This document shows, piece by piece, positions 9,176 to 18,971 of a stretch of 64,000 nt of DNA (position 1 is the first letter of the stretch; every line of letters begins with the position of its first letter). This DNA comes from JAHRAW01 sp965226545 (GTDB lineage Bacteria > Pseudomonadota > Gammaproteobacteria > Arenicellales > Poriferihabitantaceae), in assembly GCA_965226545.1 (NCBI GenBank), contig OZ245364.1, positions 1,240,001 to 1,304,000 on the forward strand, in the 5' to 3' direction. A program made the position numbers and the translations under genes. A model generated the notes under the pieces. That model was given only the letters and a program-made list of their open reading frames with translations. It did no database searches and was not told the origin of the DNA.

Positions 9176-10981
9176 ATGATGAATTTTCTGCTTGCACTGG
9201 CTGCACTTGCGGCGGTTGGTTTGGTTTGGTTGGCGCATCGCCATCTTAATCGCGCGGCGATTATATGGCTCGGGGTGTTGTTTGCTTTTACCGCCGGAGT
9301 TGCGTTGTTGTTGGATTTTCTCACCGACGACATCCGCGCAAGTTTGTGGAGCGGGCAGAAGAGTCCGACCGGCGAATCACTGTTTGCAATCGGCCCGGAA
9401 ATCAGCATTCTTGGCGCGAGTTGGCCGTTTACTGCGCTGTGTTTTTTGTTTGGGCTGGCGTTGATTGTTGTCGGGCTATGCAAGAAAGCCGCGCGACGCA
9501 CACCGGAGTCGGTCGACGACGAAGCGTTTTTAATGGACGATGATGTGGCGCGCATCGGGCGGGAGTTGGACGCCGAGATTACTGAACTGGCGGGCGGCGT
9601 CGACCCGGCAATGTTGGGACAACAAGATGCAGCCCAACCGGGCGGGGCGGTGCCAAGCGCGCGCGAAAACAAACCGACCGGCAATGAAAAAAACATCCGT
9701 GAACGTTACATGCATTTGGCGGAGGATTTTTTGCAGCGCACAGTTCGAGTATTGCAAAAAGACATTGCCGACGCATTTGCCCGCCTGTTGCAGATTTCGG
9801 ATGCGGTTGAGACGACGCCGTATCAGCAAATCGCGCAAGCCCACTACAATGAATCCCGTCCGCAAGAGACCGACCAGCAAATTAAGGAAACGCGCAAAGC
9901 GGTCACCCAAGCCAACAACGCGATTGTCAATTTTCGCCGCAGATTGAAACTGTCGCCCGATGAAGAGTTGGATTGGGTCAACGGCAAACTTTCCGTCTGG
10001 CATTTGATTTCTTGGGGGGCGGTGTTGGCGGTGATTGAGTTTGTGGTCAATTACGCGTTGCTTGCCGGTGAAATCGGCGCGAATCAAGCGTTGATTGCCG
10101 CGTTGCTTGCAGTGGTGATTGTGATGTTGTTGGCGTTCGCCTTTGCGTGGACAATGCAGTTTGTGCGGCGCGGACAGCCGCCTGCGGTGCGCGCATTGGG
10201 TGCGACATGTTGCGTGTTGCTTTTTGTAATGTTTGTTTGCGCGTTTGGTTTGTTGCTCGGTTGGCGCGACGCCGCCGCGGCTGACATCGCCCAAGCCGAA
10301 GGCGCGTTTGCCAAATTAAAAATTAGTTTGGATGTTATCGGCGGCGGCTATGTGTCGGTGCTTGGCAGTACGCCCAACATTGCGGTGTTTATTGTCAACG
10401 TATTGGCGTTCGGCGTGTTTGGTTGGAAGGTCGTGTTGTGGACTGACAAGTTTCGCGGCTATTCCATACTCAAGATTCGGTTTGATGTCGCCAAAGCCAA
10501 GTGGGATGCGTTTTTGCAGGCGCATGAAACCAGTGTGCGCGAAGCGGTCGATGAAGCCAATCAAACGGCGAACAGCAACGCGCGGTTGGCTGAACAGGCG
10601 ATTTTAATAATCCGCACAAAGAACGCGACATTAAAAAACCTTCGGCAAATCATCAACGGTGCGTACACCACAAAACTGTATCCGGCGTACAGCGCCGACA
10701 TCAGCGAGTATCGTCAAGCCAACGTGCACAACCGCGAGTTGGCGGTTGACCCCACGCCGACATTCTGGGAAGGTTTCCCCGAGTTGGCCGAGGTCGACAG
10801 TCATTTCACCGCCGACCTTGGCATCGATAAATTCTTTCAAGACAATCGGGAGTTGCTCGGGAGTGTCGATGCGTATCTGCAGTCGGTGCGCAAGAAAAGC
10901 GATGATTGGCACGGCAAAAGCGCCGACCTCGGCACCAAATGGAGCGAGCAATTTGACACGCGCCTTAAGCGCATTCACTGA
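9176..10981 (+). CDS. Multi-pass membrane protein of unknown function
   Basis: I do not recognise this protein. Start 9176 is preferred to the GTG three bases earlier because GAGG lies at a suitable distance. Hydrophobic segments at about residues 3-21, 28-48 and 80-102 form an N-terminal membrane cluster. A charged, probably helical cytoplasmic segment of about 170 residues follows, then four more membrane helices (about 270-420) and a soluble C-terminal domain of about 170 residues with a long Ala/Glu/Asn-rich helix. The next gene starts 9 bases after its stop, so the two probably form an operon and perhaps a complex. Confidence 0.75.
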   Translation: MMNFLLALAALAAVGLVWLAHRHLNRAAIIWLGVLFAFTAGVALLLDFLTDDIRASLWSGQKSPTGESLFAIGPEISILGASWPFTALCFLFGLALIVVGLCKKAARRTPESVDDEAFLMDDDVARIGRELDAEITELAGGVDPAMLGQQDAAQPGGAVPSARENKPTGNEKNIRERYMHLAEDFLQRTVRVLQKDIADAFARLLQISDAVETTPYQQIAQAHYNESRPQETDQQIKETRKAVTQANNAIVNFRRRLKLSPDEELDWVNGKLSVWHLISWGAVLAVIEFVVNYALLAGEIGANQALIAALLAVVIVMLLAFAFAWTMQFVRRGQPPAVRALGATCCVLLFVMFVCAFGLLLGWRDAAAADIAQAEGAFAKLKISLDVIGGGYVSVLGSTPNIAVFIVNVLAFGVFGWKVVLWTDKFRGYSILKIRFDVAKAKWDAFLQAHETSVREAVDEANQTANSNARLAEQAILIIRTKNATLKNLRQIINGAYTTKLYPAYSADISEYRQANVHNRELAVDPTPTFWEGFPELAEVDSHFTADLGIDKFFQDNRELLGSVDAYLQSVRKKSDDWHGKSADLGTKWSEQFDTRLKRIH

Positions 10982-10990
10982 GTTGATGCA

Positions 10991-12076
10991 ATGAAGCCGT
11001 CGTTGATTGAGCGAATCAAGGATTGGTTTTTTGCCGATGATTCGCATTCGGCGCCCAAGCGGTCGACGCCAAACCGGCGCGCGCATGCACAGCGCAACCG
11101 ACGTCACCAATCGCGCGCCCGCCCGCATCGACATCGCACCGCGCAACCCAATCCGCAAGTTTCGCGGCAACGCGCGGTGACGTTGGCGGTGACTGCGGCT
11201 TCGGTTGTTGTGTTTATCACGTTGGTGTTGATGATTTCCGGTCGCAATTCCAACGACACGATTGCAATCAAGTCGAGTAACTTATGCCCGGCCAACGACA
11301 AATACATTGTCGGCAAAACCTTTGTGCATATTGATTTGACCGAGCCGTTGAATCGTCAACAGCGCGCCGCGTTGCAAGCCGCCTTGCGGTCGGTTGCGGA
11401 AAACTTAAGGACGCGCGAGCGGTTGATTATCAGCCAGATGCAAACCGATTTTGCCGCGCCGCGCAAAGTGGTGCAGGATTTTTGCAGCCCGGACATCAGC
11501 CGCATCAGCACCGCCGGAAAAAATGTAACGCGCGACCAATGTCCGGCGATTATCGCCGACGATTATCGTTGGGCGCGTTCGGTCGGCGAAGGGTTGCGGC
11601 AACAAATTCGACGCGCCTGTGAGGCGTATGAAAAACTGCAGAGCCAAGTGGTCGTCGCCGCCGAGCGTTACGCCAAGGTTAATGTTGAACAGAAAAAATC
11701 CTACATCATCGGCGGCATCGAAGACGTTATGCACGCCGCCAACGGCAAGCCGATTAACGCGCCGGCGCGATTGATTTTATTTTCCGATATGTTGCAAAAC
11801 GCCGATTGGTTCAGCCAATACCGCACCGCCAGCGATGAGTGGACGATTGAACGACTCAAAGACCTGCGCAACAAAACGGTCAACATGGGCGAGTTGCCGG
11901 ACAACAATTTAAGCGAAGTGTTGATTTGTTATCTGCCGAGCGCGCATCGCGCGTTGGCGACCGCCAAAAGCCGCAACCAACACTATAAAATGTGGGATGA
12001 ATACTTCGGCAGAACAAAGGTGTTTGAATCTGACGCCGACGGCTGCGCAATTGCCGCCGCCGAGTTGATGCAATAG
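10991..12076 (+). CDS. Single-pass membrane protein with vWA-like pattern, unknown function
   Basis: The 361-residue protein has a very basic, His/Arg-rich cytoplasmic N-terminus (about 65 residues), one transmembrane helix (about 66-86) and a large outer domain. The domain begins with FVHIDLTEPLN, an Asp-x-Thr strand end, and later has LILFSDMLQNADW, a second strand ending in Ser-Asp. That pair is reminiscent of a von Willebrand A/Rossmann-like metal site, although the match is only by eye. Four to five cysteines in the outer domain may form disulfides. It is tightly linked to the multi-pass protein upstream. Confidence 0.72.
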   Translation: MKPSLIERIKDWFFADDSHSAPKRSTPNRRAHAQRNRRHQSRARPHRHRTAQPNPQVSRQRAVTLAVTAASVVVFITLVLMISGRNSNDTIAIKSSNLCPANDKYIVGKTFVHIDLTEPLNRQQRAALQAALRSVAENLRTRERLIISQMQTDFAAPRKVVQDFCSPDISRISTAGKNVTRDQCPAIIADDYRWARSVGEGLRQQIRRACEAYEKLQSQVVVAAERYAKVNVEQKKSYIIGGIEDVMHAANGKPINAPARLILFSDMLQNADWFSQYRTASDEWTIERLKDLRNKTVNMGELPDNNLSEVLICYLPSAHRALATAKSRNQHYKMWDEYFGRTKVFESDADGCAIAAAELMQ

Positions 12077-12089
12077 CGGTTGACCGCAA

Positions 12090-12596
12090 TCACTCCACCG
12101 CCGCAATCCAAACCTCATCCTCCACCGCAATCTCCTGCAGATTATCGCCGTCGCCGCGGCGGTCGATGACGATGAAGTCGCGGGTTTTGGTGAGGGCGAT
12201 GTTGGGGTGATGCCAGGTGTTTTTATGGAAGTTGACGCCTTGTTTGCCGTTGGTGATAAACAACGTTAAATCTTCGCCGTGCAGTATTGGCTTGGGCGCG
12301 CCGACCAGCACCAAAAACGGCAGCGAGTCGGTTGGGATAAACGCCTGCGTGCCGAGCGGATGGCGTTCCATTAATTGCACGCGATGCGGCAGCGGCAGGG
12401 GGTTGGTGCGAAACAGATTGACAATCGCAACGCCGGGGTGTTGTTCGCGCGGATCGGCGATGTCAATCGTGCATAAACCATCGAAGCGCGTCGTGCGCCC
12501 TTGATTGATTTGCAATTGTTTGGCGTCGGCGATTTCAATCACCTCACCGAACGGCGCAAACGCGGCTTTGGTCAACGGACGAGCGTGAAGTTGCAT
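12090..12596 (-). CDS. allA: Ureidoglycolate lyase
   Basis: The 168-residue protein has the AllA signature features: an N-terminal LTKAAFAPFGEVIE, RGDGDN-type and WHHPNIAL motifs, and the segment ITNGKQGVNFHKNTWHHP. The enzyme splits ureidoglycolate to glyoxylate and urea, the last step of allantoin breakdown. It is the distal gene of the urate/allantoin operon and starts 49 bases after the allantoicase stop. Confidence 0.92.
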   Translation of the reverse strand: MQLHARPLTKAAFAPFGEVIEIADAKQLQINQGRTTRFDGLCTIDIADPREQHPGVAIVNLFRTNPLPLPHRVQLMERHPLGTQAFIPTDSLPFLVLVGAPKPILHGEDLTLFITNGKQGVNFHKNTWHHPNIALTKTRDFIVIDRRGDGDNLQEIAVEDEVWIAAVE

Positions 12597-12645
12597 TTGT
12601 TTAGTCGCGGGTTGCGGTTTTGTTTTGACTTAAGACAATGCGCGT

Positions 12646-13638
12646 TTAAGACAACGTGCCGAATAAACGCAAACGACTAACCCCGCCGTCGGGATGGATG
12701 TTGAGGCGCACATGGGTAATCGCGCCCAAGTCGATGATTTCGGCGTCGAAGCGATGGGCGTGGTCGGCGCGCAGTTTAACTTCGGGTAATAACATTTTCC
12801 ATTGTTCGCTGACGCTTGCCAATTGGTCGACGGCGTTGGCTTGCGCATCCGCCAGGCATGCGCCCTGCAAACTGCAGCGATCCGGATAATTGCCTTTGAA
12901 ATGCGCGGTGCTGATTTCGGCGCGGCGGATGACGCCGGCATGCGCCAGCGCGATAATCGCCCAATCGTGGCCCGGCGTGCGGCGGCGGCGGGTTTCCCAA
13001 CCGTCGCCCATATTGACGCCGTCGCCGGGCGCGAGTAGATTGCGAATCGAGCCGAAGTGTTCATCATTGCAAGTCAACGCCACCGCGCCGTTAAGTGCCG
13101 CGGCGAAATTGATGCATTCATCGGCGGCGCGTTGTTGCCAATCAATTTGCGGCGCGCCATAAACGCGCAGGCGGGCGACGCCGCCGTCGGGGTGGATATT
13201 GAGGCGCACATGGGTGAACGCGCGCGCGTCGTCGACCGCAAAAACATGCACGCGGTCGCCGCCCAATTCGCATTGGGCGATGAGTTCATGCCATTCGGTC
13301 GATTCATCCGGCGCGGTGCTGATGCAGGCTTCGAGCGACGCGCCCGGCGGATAGTTGCCGGTGAAGTGTGAGGTGTCGATGATGACGCCGTGGATGACGC
13401 CGGCGCAGGCTAATTGCACGATGCACCAATCATGTCCGGGGATTCGTTTGCGGCGCGATTCCCAGCCGTCCATCCATTTGCCGTTGTCGTCGTATTTGCC
13501 GTCGATAAACACCGGCGGCGTGTCGCGCAACATTCGCCGCATCGGCGCAAAAAAATCGTCGCTGCATTGCGCGGCGACGCCGCCGAGTTTATCCGAGGCT
13601 AAGTTTACCCAGCGTTTTGCAAGTTCGGTTTCGTTCAT
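12646..13638 (-). CDS. alc: Allantoicase
   Basis: The 330-residue protein consists of two homologous jelly-roll halves, as in known allantoicases. Each half carries a DGWE(S/T)RR(K/R)R motif, PGHDW and a copy of HVRLNIHPDGG. The enzyme hydrolyses allantoate to ureidoglycolate and urea. The order puuD, puuE, alc, allA on one strand follows the pathway order. The ATG at 13638 gives a normal full-length protein. Confidence 0.94.
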   Translation of the reverse strand: MNETELAKRWVNLASDKLGGVAAQCSDDFFAPMRRMLRDTPPVFIDGKYDDNGKWMDGWESRRKRIPGHDWCIVQLACAGVIHGVIIDTSHFTGNYPPGASLEACISTAPDESTEWHELIAQCELGGDRVHVFAVDDARAFTHVRLNIHPDGGVARLRVYGAPQIDWQQRAADECINFAAALNGAVALTCNDEHFGSIRNLLAPGDGVNMGDGWETRRRRTPGHDWAIIALAHAGVIRRAEISTAHFKGNYPDRCSLQGACLADAQANAVDQLASVSEQWKMLLPEVKLRADHAHRFDAEIIDLGAITHVRLNIHPDGGVSRLRLFGTLS

Positions 13639-13769
13639 CGATGTTGTCTCGTTGGTGTTAACGTTGTGATGTTAATTGGTTAATGTTAATGGGTTGATGT
13701 TAAGTTGTCGATGTAAATTTGTCGACGTTAAGTTGTCGACGTGACTTTGTCGACATTAATTCGTCGATG

Positions 13770-14681
13770 TTACTTCGCCGGCGCGTGCGGATGATGCGCG
13801 CGCCAATGGTTGGCGATATCGATGCGTCGCGCCAGCCACACGCGCGGATGTTCGCGCACATAATCCAAAAACCGCGCCAAGGAGGCGGCGCGCCCCGGGC
13901 GACCGACCAATCGGCAATGCAAACCAATCGACATCATCTTCGGATGGGTTTCGCCTTCGGCGTACAACGCATCGAACGAATCCTTTAAATACGCAAAAAA
14001 TTGTTCGCCGCTGTTAAAGCCCTGCGGCGTTGCAAAACGCATATCGTTAACATCCAATGTATACGGCACCATCAACAACGGTTTGGCGTAATGATTGTTC
14101 CAATACGGCAGGTCGTCGGCGTAACTGTCCGCGCTGTAAATAAAATCGCCCTGCTCGGCGGTCAGGCGATGGGTGTTTGGGCTGGTGCGCCCGAGGTAAA
14201 ATCCCTGCGGCGGCGCGCCGGTGGCTTGTTGATGAATCTCAATCGCTTGTTGCATGTGCGTCAACTCGATTTCTTCATCGATGAATTGATAATCAATCCA
14301 ACGATAACCATGGCTGGCGATTTCCCAATCGGCCTCGAGCATCGCCGCGACCGCGCGCGGATGACGCGTCAATGCCATGGCCACGGCAAACACGGTCACC
14401 GGAATTTTTCGCGCGGTGAACATTTTATGCAGCCGCCAAAACCCGGCGCGCGAACCGTATTCATAAATCGATTCCATATTAAAGTGGCGCACATTGCGAT
14501 ACGGCTGCGCGCCGACAATCTCGGATAAAAACGCTTCGGAAGATTCATCACCGTGCAGAATGTTGTTCTCGCCGCCTTCTTCGTAGTTAACCACAAACTG
14601 CAGGGCGACGCGCGCATCGTCCGGCCAGGCGGCGTGCGGTACGGCGTCGGCATAGCCGGTTAAATCGCGCGGATAGGTCAT
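13770..14681 (-). CDS. puuE: Allantoinase, polysaccharide-deacetylase-like (PuuE)
   Basis: The frame is open further upstream, but the conserved start MTYPRDLTGYAD falls at 14681, giving 303 residues as is usual for PuuE. Features are NYEEGGENN, SIYEYGSRAG and SHGYRW, the NodB-like fold used by metal-independent allantoinases. It converts allantoin to allantoate, feeding the allantoicase just downstream. The additional 24 codons upstream are Thr/Asn-rich and come from a repeat-like spacer, so I left them out. Confidence 0.92.
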   Translation of the reverse strand: MTYPRDLTGYADAVPHAAWPDDARVALQFVVNYEEGGENNILHGDESSEAFLSEIVGAQPYRNVRHFNMESIYEYGSRAGFWRLHKMFTARKIPVTVFAVAMALTRHPRAVAAMLEADWEIASHGYRWIDYQFIDEEIELTHMQQAIEIHQQATGAPPQGFYLGRTSPNTHRLTAEQGDFIYSADSYADDLPYWNNHYAKPLLMVPYTLDVNDMRFATPQGFNSGEQFFAYLKDSFDALYAEGETHPKMMSIGLHCRLVGRPGRAASLARFLDYVREHPRVWLARRIDIANHWRAHHPHAPAK

Positions 14682-14928
14682 TGGTGTGTTGTGTTGGTGT
14701 GCCGTTGATGTTATCGACGTTGCGCGGTTAAGGTTGGTTAATTTGGTAAACACAGTTCACATTATTAACGCGGTCGATGGTGTTGGTCGACGTTGTTAAC
14801 TGTGCGCTTGCGATTATTAACTTAACGCATCGTCGTTGCGAATTAATTGTACGAATTAAAGTTACGACTTAAGTTTGCGACTTAAGTTTACGCGTTATTT
14901 TTAATGGCGTTGCCGTGTTGTCAGTGAG

Positions 14929-16230
14929 TCAATTTGTCGAATTGTTGCGCCGCGTATTATACCAGCGGATGAGCCGCGCGCGCTCGGCATCGGTCATGCC
15001 GGTTAAGTTGCCAAGCGGCATGCTGTTGCCCGCGCCGGCGGTGGTGTAGATGCGCGCGTCAGCGCGTTCGATGTCGTCGATGGTTTCCAATATCAAGCCA
15101 ACCGGCGGCGCGGCAAAGCCGGGTTGGCTCGGCGTGCGCGCATGGCAGGTGGTGCAGCGCGCGTAAATTATCGGCGCAATTTGCGCGGTGGTCGGCGCGG
15201 CGGCGGTGTGCGCATCGAGTTGTGCGGTCACTTGTGAATTGACTTGTGCATTGACTTGCGCATTGACGCGCGCATCGACTCGCGGTGCGGTTAGATACGC
15301 GGTCGCAATCATAATCATCGCCGCGACCGCCAACAGCCAACCGGCGTGGCGTGATTTTTTGCGCACATTAAAATAATGACGCGTCGCGACGCCGGCCAGC
15401 GACAAGGCTGCCAGCACCGCCCAGCCGTGCGCATTCGAATAGGCGCTTGGAAAGTGCGCGCTAATCATTGTGAACAACGCCGGCAAGGTTAAATAATTGT
15501 TGTGGCGCGAACGCAACAACCCGGCCGCGCCGAGTGCGCGTTGCGGGCGACGTTGTTCATTCAACGCGGCGACGATTTCCTTTTGCGCCGGGATGATGAC
15601 AAAGAAAACATTGCCGACCATCATCGTGCCAATCGCCGCGCCGACGTGGATGTATGCGGCGCGCGCGCCGAACACTTCGCCCAACCCGGCGGCCAATGCG
15701 GTCAACAATGCAAAGATGCATGCCGCCAACGCCGTTGGTGCGCGCCGCAACGGCGAACGACACAATGCATCGTATGCCAACCACGCAAGCGGCAAGGTCA
15801 ACGCGCCAATCGCAATCGCCTGCCATTCGCCAATCGGCGAATCGGCGCGCAACAAAAACGCGCGCGCATTAACGTAATACACCAAAGTTAACAACGCCGC
15901 GCCGCTCAACCAAGTGGTATACGCCTCCCACTTAAACCAATGCAATGGCTGCGGCGGTTGCGGCGGGGCGTTTTTGTATTTGGTTAAATGATAAAACCCG
16001 CCGCCGTGTATCGCCCATAACCGCCCGGCGATGGCGGCGTCTTGTTTGGCGTTGTCATTGTTGTCACTGTCATTGTCGTCATCGTCATCGTCGTTATCGT
16101 CACGATGATTGCGCTGCAAATTGTTTTCCAACCAATTGAAATAAAACGATGCGCCAATCCAAGCGACGCCGACGATGAAATGAATCCACCGCAAGGTTAA
16201 ATGCGCCCATTCATGCAGATGAGTTTCCAT
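14929..16230 (-). CDS. puuD: Urate hydroxylase, membrane protein with cytochrome c domain (PuuD)
   Basis: The 433-residue protein has eight or nine membrane helices (starting WIHFIVGVAWIGASFYFNWL) and a C-terminal cytochrome c domain with CTTCHA and a distal Met (MPLGN). PuuD oxidises urate to 5-hydroxyisourate and passes electrons to the respiratory chain. Between helices 1 and 2 lies an acidic run of Asp and Asn (about residues 42-62) coded by GTCATT/GTCATC repeats; it looks like a repeat expansion in a loop. The enzymes for the next two steps (hydroxyisourate hydrolase and OHCU decarboxylase) are not in the window. Confidence 0.92.
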   Translation of the reverse strand: METHLHEWAHLTLRWIHFIVGVAWIGASFYFNWLENNLQRNHRDDNDDDDDDNDSDNNDNAKQDAAIAGRLWAIHGGGFYHLTKYKNAPPQPPQPLHWFKWEAYTTWLSGAALLTLVYYVNARAFLLRADSPIGEWQAIAIGALTLPLAWLAYDALCRSPLRRAPTALAACIFALLTALAAGLGEVFGARAAYIHVGAAIGTMMVGNVFFVIIPAQKEIVAALNEQRRPQRALGAAGLLRSRHNNYLTLPALFTMISAHFPSAYSNAHGWAVLAALSLAGVATRHYFNVRKKSRHAGWLLAVAAMIMIATAYLTAPRVDARVNAQVNAQVNSQVTAQLDAHTAAAPTTAQIAPIIYARCTTCHARTPSQPGFAAPPVGLILETIDDIERADARIYTTAGAGNSMPLGNLTGMTDAERARLIRWYNTRRNNSTN

Positions 16231-16553
16231 TGGGTTGGCGTTGATTTAATTTGTTTTACGATTTGTTTTACGAATGAATACTTTATTCGCGGATGAAGTT
16301 TTGCGTTGATGGTAACGATTACGCAAACAAGCGGTGCGACAGTATAAGTCAATTGCGCGCGGGTATGTGATAATGTTAAGTGTAATTGCATTGTGCGAAA
16401 GGATTTGCACTTTAACTTAACTTGCTTTTATTTTTATTTTTATTTTAACTTTAACTTGCACTGTAATTTAACTTTAAAAGTAAACTCGAACTCGAACTCG
16501 AACTCGAAACTTAACCTTAACCTCAACCCGAAAATTCCAAAGCGCATAACGAC
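16231..16553. other. Divergent spacer with simple repeats, no gene
   Basis: This 323-bp spacer separates divergent puuD and the deacetylase gene, so both promoters must lie here; none is clear. It holds a TTTTATTTTTATTTT run, TTTAAC words and an ACTCGA/CTCGAA hexamer tract repeated four times at about 16482-16509. I see no coding sequence. Confidence 0.6.
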
Positions 16554-17651
16554 ATGAACAACACCGGCTTTATTTTCCACGAACTTTACATGTGGCACAC
16601 CACCGGCATCGCCGCCTGCGAAGCGCCGGCGGGATTAAGCGTCGAGCCGGATGCGCACATCGAAAGTCCGCCGGCCAAACGTCGTTTTCGCAACTTGTTG
16701 GAAGTCAGCGGCTTGTTGGATTCATTGCATTCGATTAAGCCGCGTTATGCCGAAGTCGATGAATTGGCGCGCGTGCATGCGCGCGAGTACATCGAACGCA
16801 TTCGGCAACTGAGCGAAGCCGGCGGCGGCAATGCCGGCGACGACACCCCGTTCGGCGCCGGCGGTTATGAAATCGCGCGGCTGTCCGCGGGCGGCGTGTT
16901 GGCCGGCATCGAATCGTTGTGCGGCGGCGCGATTGACAACGGCTATGCATTGGTGCGTCCGCCCGGACATCATGCAATGCCCGACCGCGGCATGGGGTTT
17001 TGTTTGTTTAATAATGTCGCGGTCGCGATTCGTCACGCGCAAACCAAATTGGGCGTCGGCAAAATCGCCAATGTCGATTGGGATGTGCATCACGGCAACG
17101 GCACCGAAGCGATGTTTTACGATGACCCGTCGGTGCTGACCATCTCGCTGCATCAAGACGGCTGCTTTCCCTTGACCACCGGCGCGATGCATGCGCGCGG
17201 CGTCGGGCGCGGCGTTGGCGCCAACATCAACATTCCGTTGCCGCCCGGCGGCGGGCATGGCGCGTATCTGTTGGCGTTCGATGAAATCGTTACGCCGGCG
17301 TTGCGCGCGTTTGCGCCGGAGTTAATCACCGTGTCCAGCGGCTTCGATGCATGCATTTTGGACCCGCTCGGGCGGATGATGTGCATGCCGGAAACCTATG
17401 CGGCAATGACCGAAAAACTTTTGGCGGTTGCGCGCGATTGCGCCGGCGGGCGCGTGTTGATGTGTCACGAAGGCGGCTATTCGCCGGCGCTTGCGCCGTA
17501 TTGCGGCTTGGCGGTGATGGAAACGTTGCGCGGTGAAAAAACCGCCGTGCGCAATCCATTCGCCGAATACGCCGCGACTCCCGGACAGGAAGTGCAACCG
17601 CACCAACGCGCGCAAATCGAGGCGGTGCGGGCGTGTTGTTTGGGCGATTGA
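16554..17651 (+). CDS. Histone-deacetylase-superfamily amidohydrolase (class II type)
   Basis: The 365-residue protein has all the arginase/deacetylase-fold motifs: RPPGHHA (paired His), GFCLFNNVA, NVDWDVHHGNGT (zinc Asp and His), SSGFDAC (second Asp) and HEGGYS. Bacterial relatives deacetylate acetylpolyamines or other N-acetyl compounds; the motifs are closest to class II HDAC-like hydrolases. It stands as a single gene, divergent from the urate operon. Confidence 0.9.
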   Translation: MNNTGFIFHELYMWHTTGIAACEAPAGLSVEPDAHIESPPAKRRFRNLLEVSGLLDSLHSIKPRYAEVDELARVHAREYIERIRQLSEAGGGNAGDDTPFGAGGYEIARLSAGGVLAGIESLCGGAIDNGYALVRPPGHHAMPDRGMGFCLFNNVAVAIRHAQTKLGVGKIANVDWDVHHGNGTEAMFYDDPSVLTISLHQDGCFPLTTGAMHARGVGRGVGANINIPLPPGGGHGAYLLAFDEIVTPALRAFAPELITVSSGFDACILDPLGRMMCMPETYAAMTEKLLAVARDCAGGRVLMCHEGGYSPALAPYCGLAVMETLRGEKTAVRNPFAEYAATPGQEVQPHQRAQIEAVRACCLGD

Positions 17652-17697
17652 GTCGATTGTGACGGCGAGCGTATCGACGATATAAGTCGATGCGTTA

Positions 17698-17740
17698 AGT
17701 TAACAGGTTAAGTTAACAAGTTAAGTTAACAGGTTAAGTT
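17698..17740 (+). repeat. Three 13-bp repeats between convergent genes
   Basis: The unit AGTTAACARGTTA occurs three times in tandem and is followed by GTCGA-containing words. It fills the spacer between the deacetylase and the convergent OpgC-like gene. The 13-bp period recurs in the purE leader. Confidence 0.8.
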
Positions 17741-17803
17741 GTCGAGTTAAGTCGACATAATAAGTCGACGCCGTCAGTCAACAAGTTAAAGTTTCCGTTT
17801 GCG

Positions 17804-18916
17804 TTACCGTCGCGCGCTTGTGCGGTTGGACGACAACTTTTCGCGCAACCACACCGGCAGATATAAACTTGCGGTGAGCGCAAGCCACAATGCAATGTTA
17901 ATCGGCAACGCCAACTGTGCCAGATGCGGGCGCAACGGCATCAGTGCATAACAAAGCATAATGTGCCAAACAAACACATCGATTGCATAACGTCCGATGC
18001 CGCAAAAAAATCGCGCGCGAAACCAATGCGGGCGGGATTGATACAGCGCATAAATTAAATACCCCAACGCTACGGTGTTGATGAGGCGTATCGCGCCCAA
18101 GTTGCGCGCATCGATAAGCGCGGCGATGGCGTCGGGTGCGTTGGCGTTTACATAATGTCGATAGAAAAAAAGCGGCGCGCAAATGCACGCGGCAAACACC
18201 AGCCAATCGCGACGAATCGGTATGCGGAAGTTTTGGTCAATGCGGCGGTAATAGCCGAGCGCAAACCCGGCGACAAAAATTAACTGCCACGCCAACACTT
18301 CGAACCAACCGAGTTGCACCGCCGCGAGTTGTTCAATCGCCAACTGCGGACGCGCCTGCGCAATCGCCCACAATGCAACGCACACCACCAACACGCGCAT
18401 CGGTCGTGCGGCGGTTAATTCGCGCATCACCCATAAAGTAAACGCGCAGAAAAATACATACAACGGCAGGATATCCAACAGCCCGGTTTGATGCGTAAAC
18501 ACCGCCGCGCGCAACAACATTGCAAACGGCGCGTTTTTAATCGCCTCTTGACTGTCCCAGTTATACGGCCAATGTTCGGCAAACCACGGAATTAAAAACA
18601 ATGCAACCACGAATGCATAGGCGAATAAATAATGCGCGTAAATTATCATGCCGCGATTTAACATGCGCGCATCGAATGCGCCGATGCCGTTGCGTTGATA
18701 ATGCGGGGTATACACCCAGGCGAGCAATAATCCGGACAGAAAGAAAAATCCTTCGGCGGCGGTTACAAAACCGAGCGGCTGGAAAGTGAACGGCGACACC
18801 TCGCCGAGAATGGAAATCAGCGGGAAATAGGTCAGGTGATTGAGCATCATAATCACCATCATCAAGCCGCGCAAAAAATCAAGCGCGACGATGCGTTGCG
18901 TGGCGGGGGTTGGCAT
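17804..18916 (-). CDS. OpgC-family membrane acyltransferase
   Basis: The 370-residue protein has about ten membrane helices and starts with RIVALDFLRGLMMVIMMLNH, the OpgC/acyltransferase-3-type opening with Asp, Arg and His in and after helix 1. GFVTAAEGFFFLSGLLLAW is the second typical segment. OpgC proteins add succinyl groups to osmoregulated periplasmic glucans; the family also contains other O-acyltransferases. No opgGH genes are in the window, so the substrate is uncertain. Confidence 0.85.
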   Translation of the reverse strand: MPTPATQRIVALDFLRGLMMVIMMLNHLTYFPLISILGEVSPFTFQPLGFVTAAEGFFFLSGLLLAWVYTPHYQRNGIGAFDARMLNRGMIIYAHYLFAYAFVVALFLIPWFAEHWPYNWDSQEAIKNAPFAMLLRAAVFTHQTGLLDILPLYVFFCAFTLWVMRELTAARPMRVLVVCVALWAIAQARPQLAIEQLAAVQLGWFEVLAWQLIFVAGFALGYYRRIDQNFRIPIRRDWLVFAACICAPLFFYRHYVNANAPDAIAALIDARNLGAIRLINTVALGYLIYALYQSRPHWFRARFFCGIGRYAIDVFVWHIMLCYALMPLRPHLAQLALPINIALWLALTASLYLPVWLREKLSSNRTSARR

Positions 18917-18971
18917 GGGGTGGAGTGATTGTGGATTGACGGTATTAAATATTAAATCAAATCATATCAAA

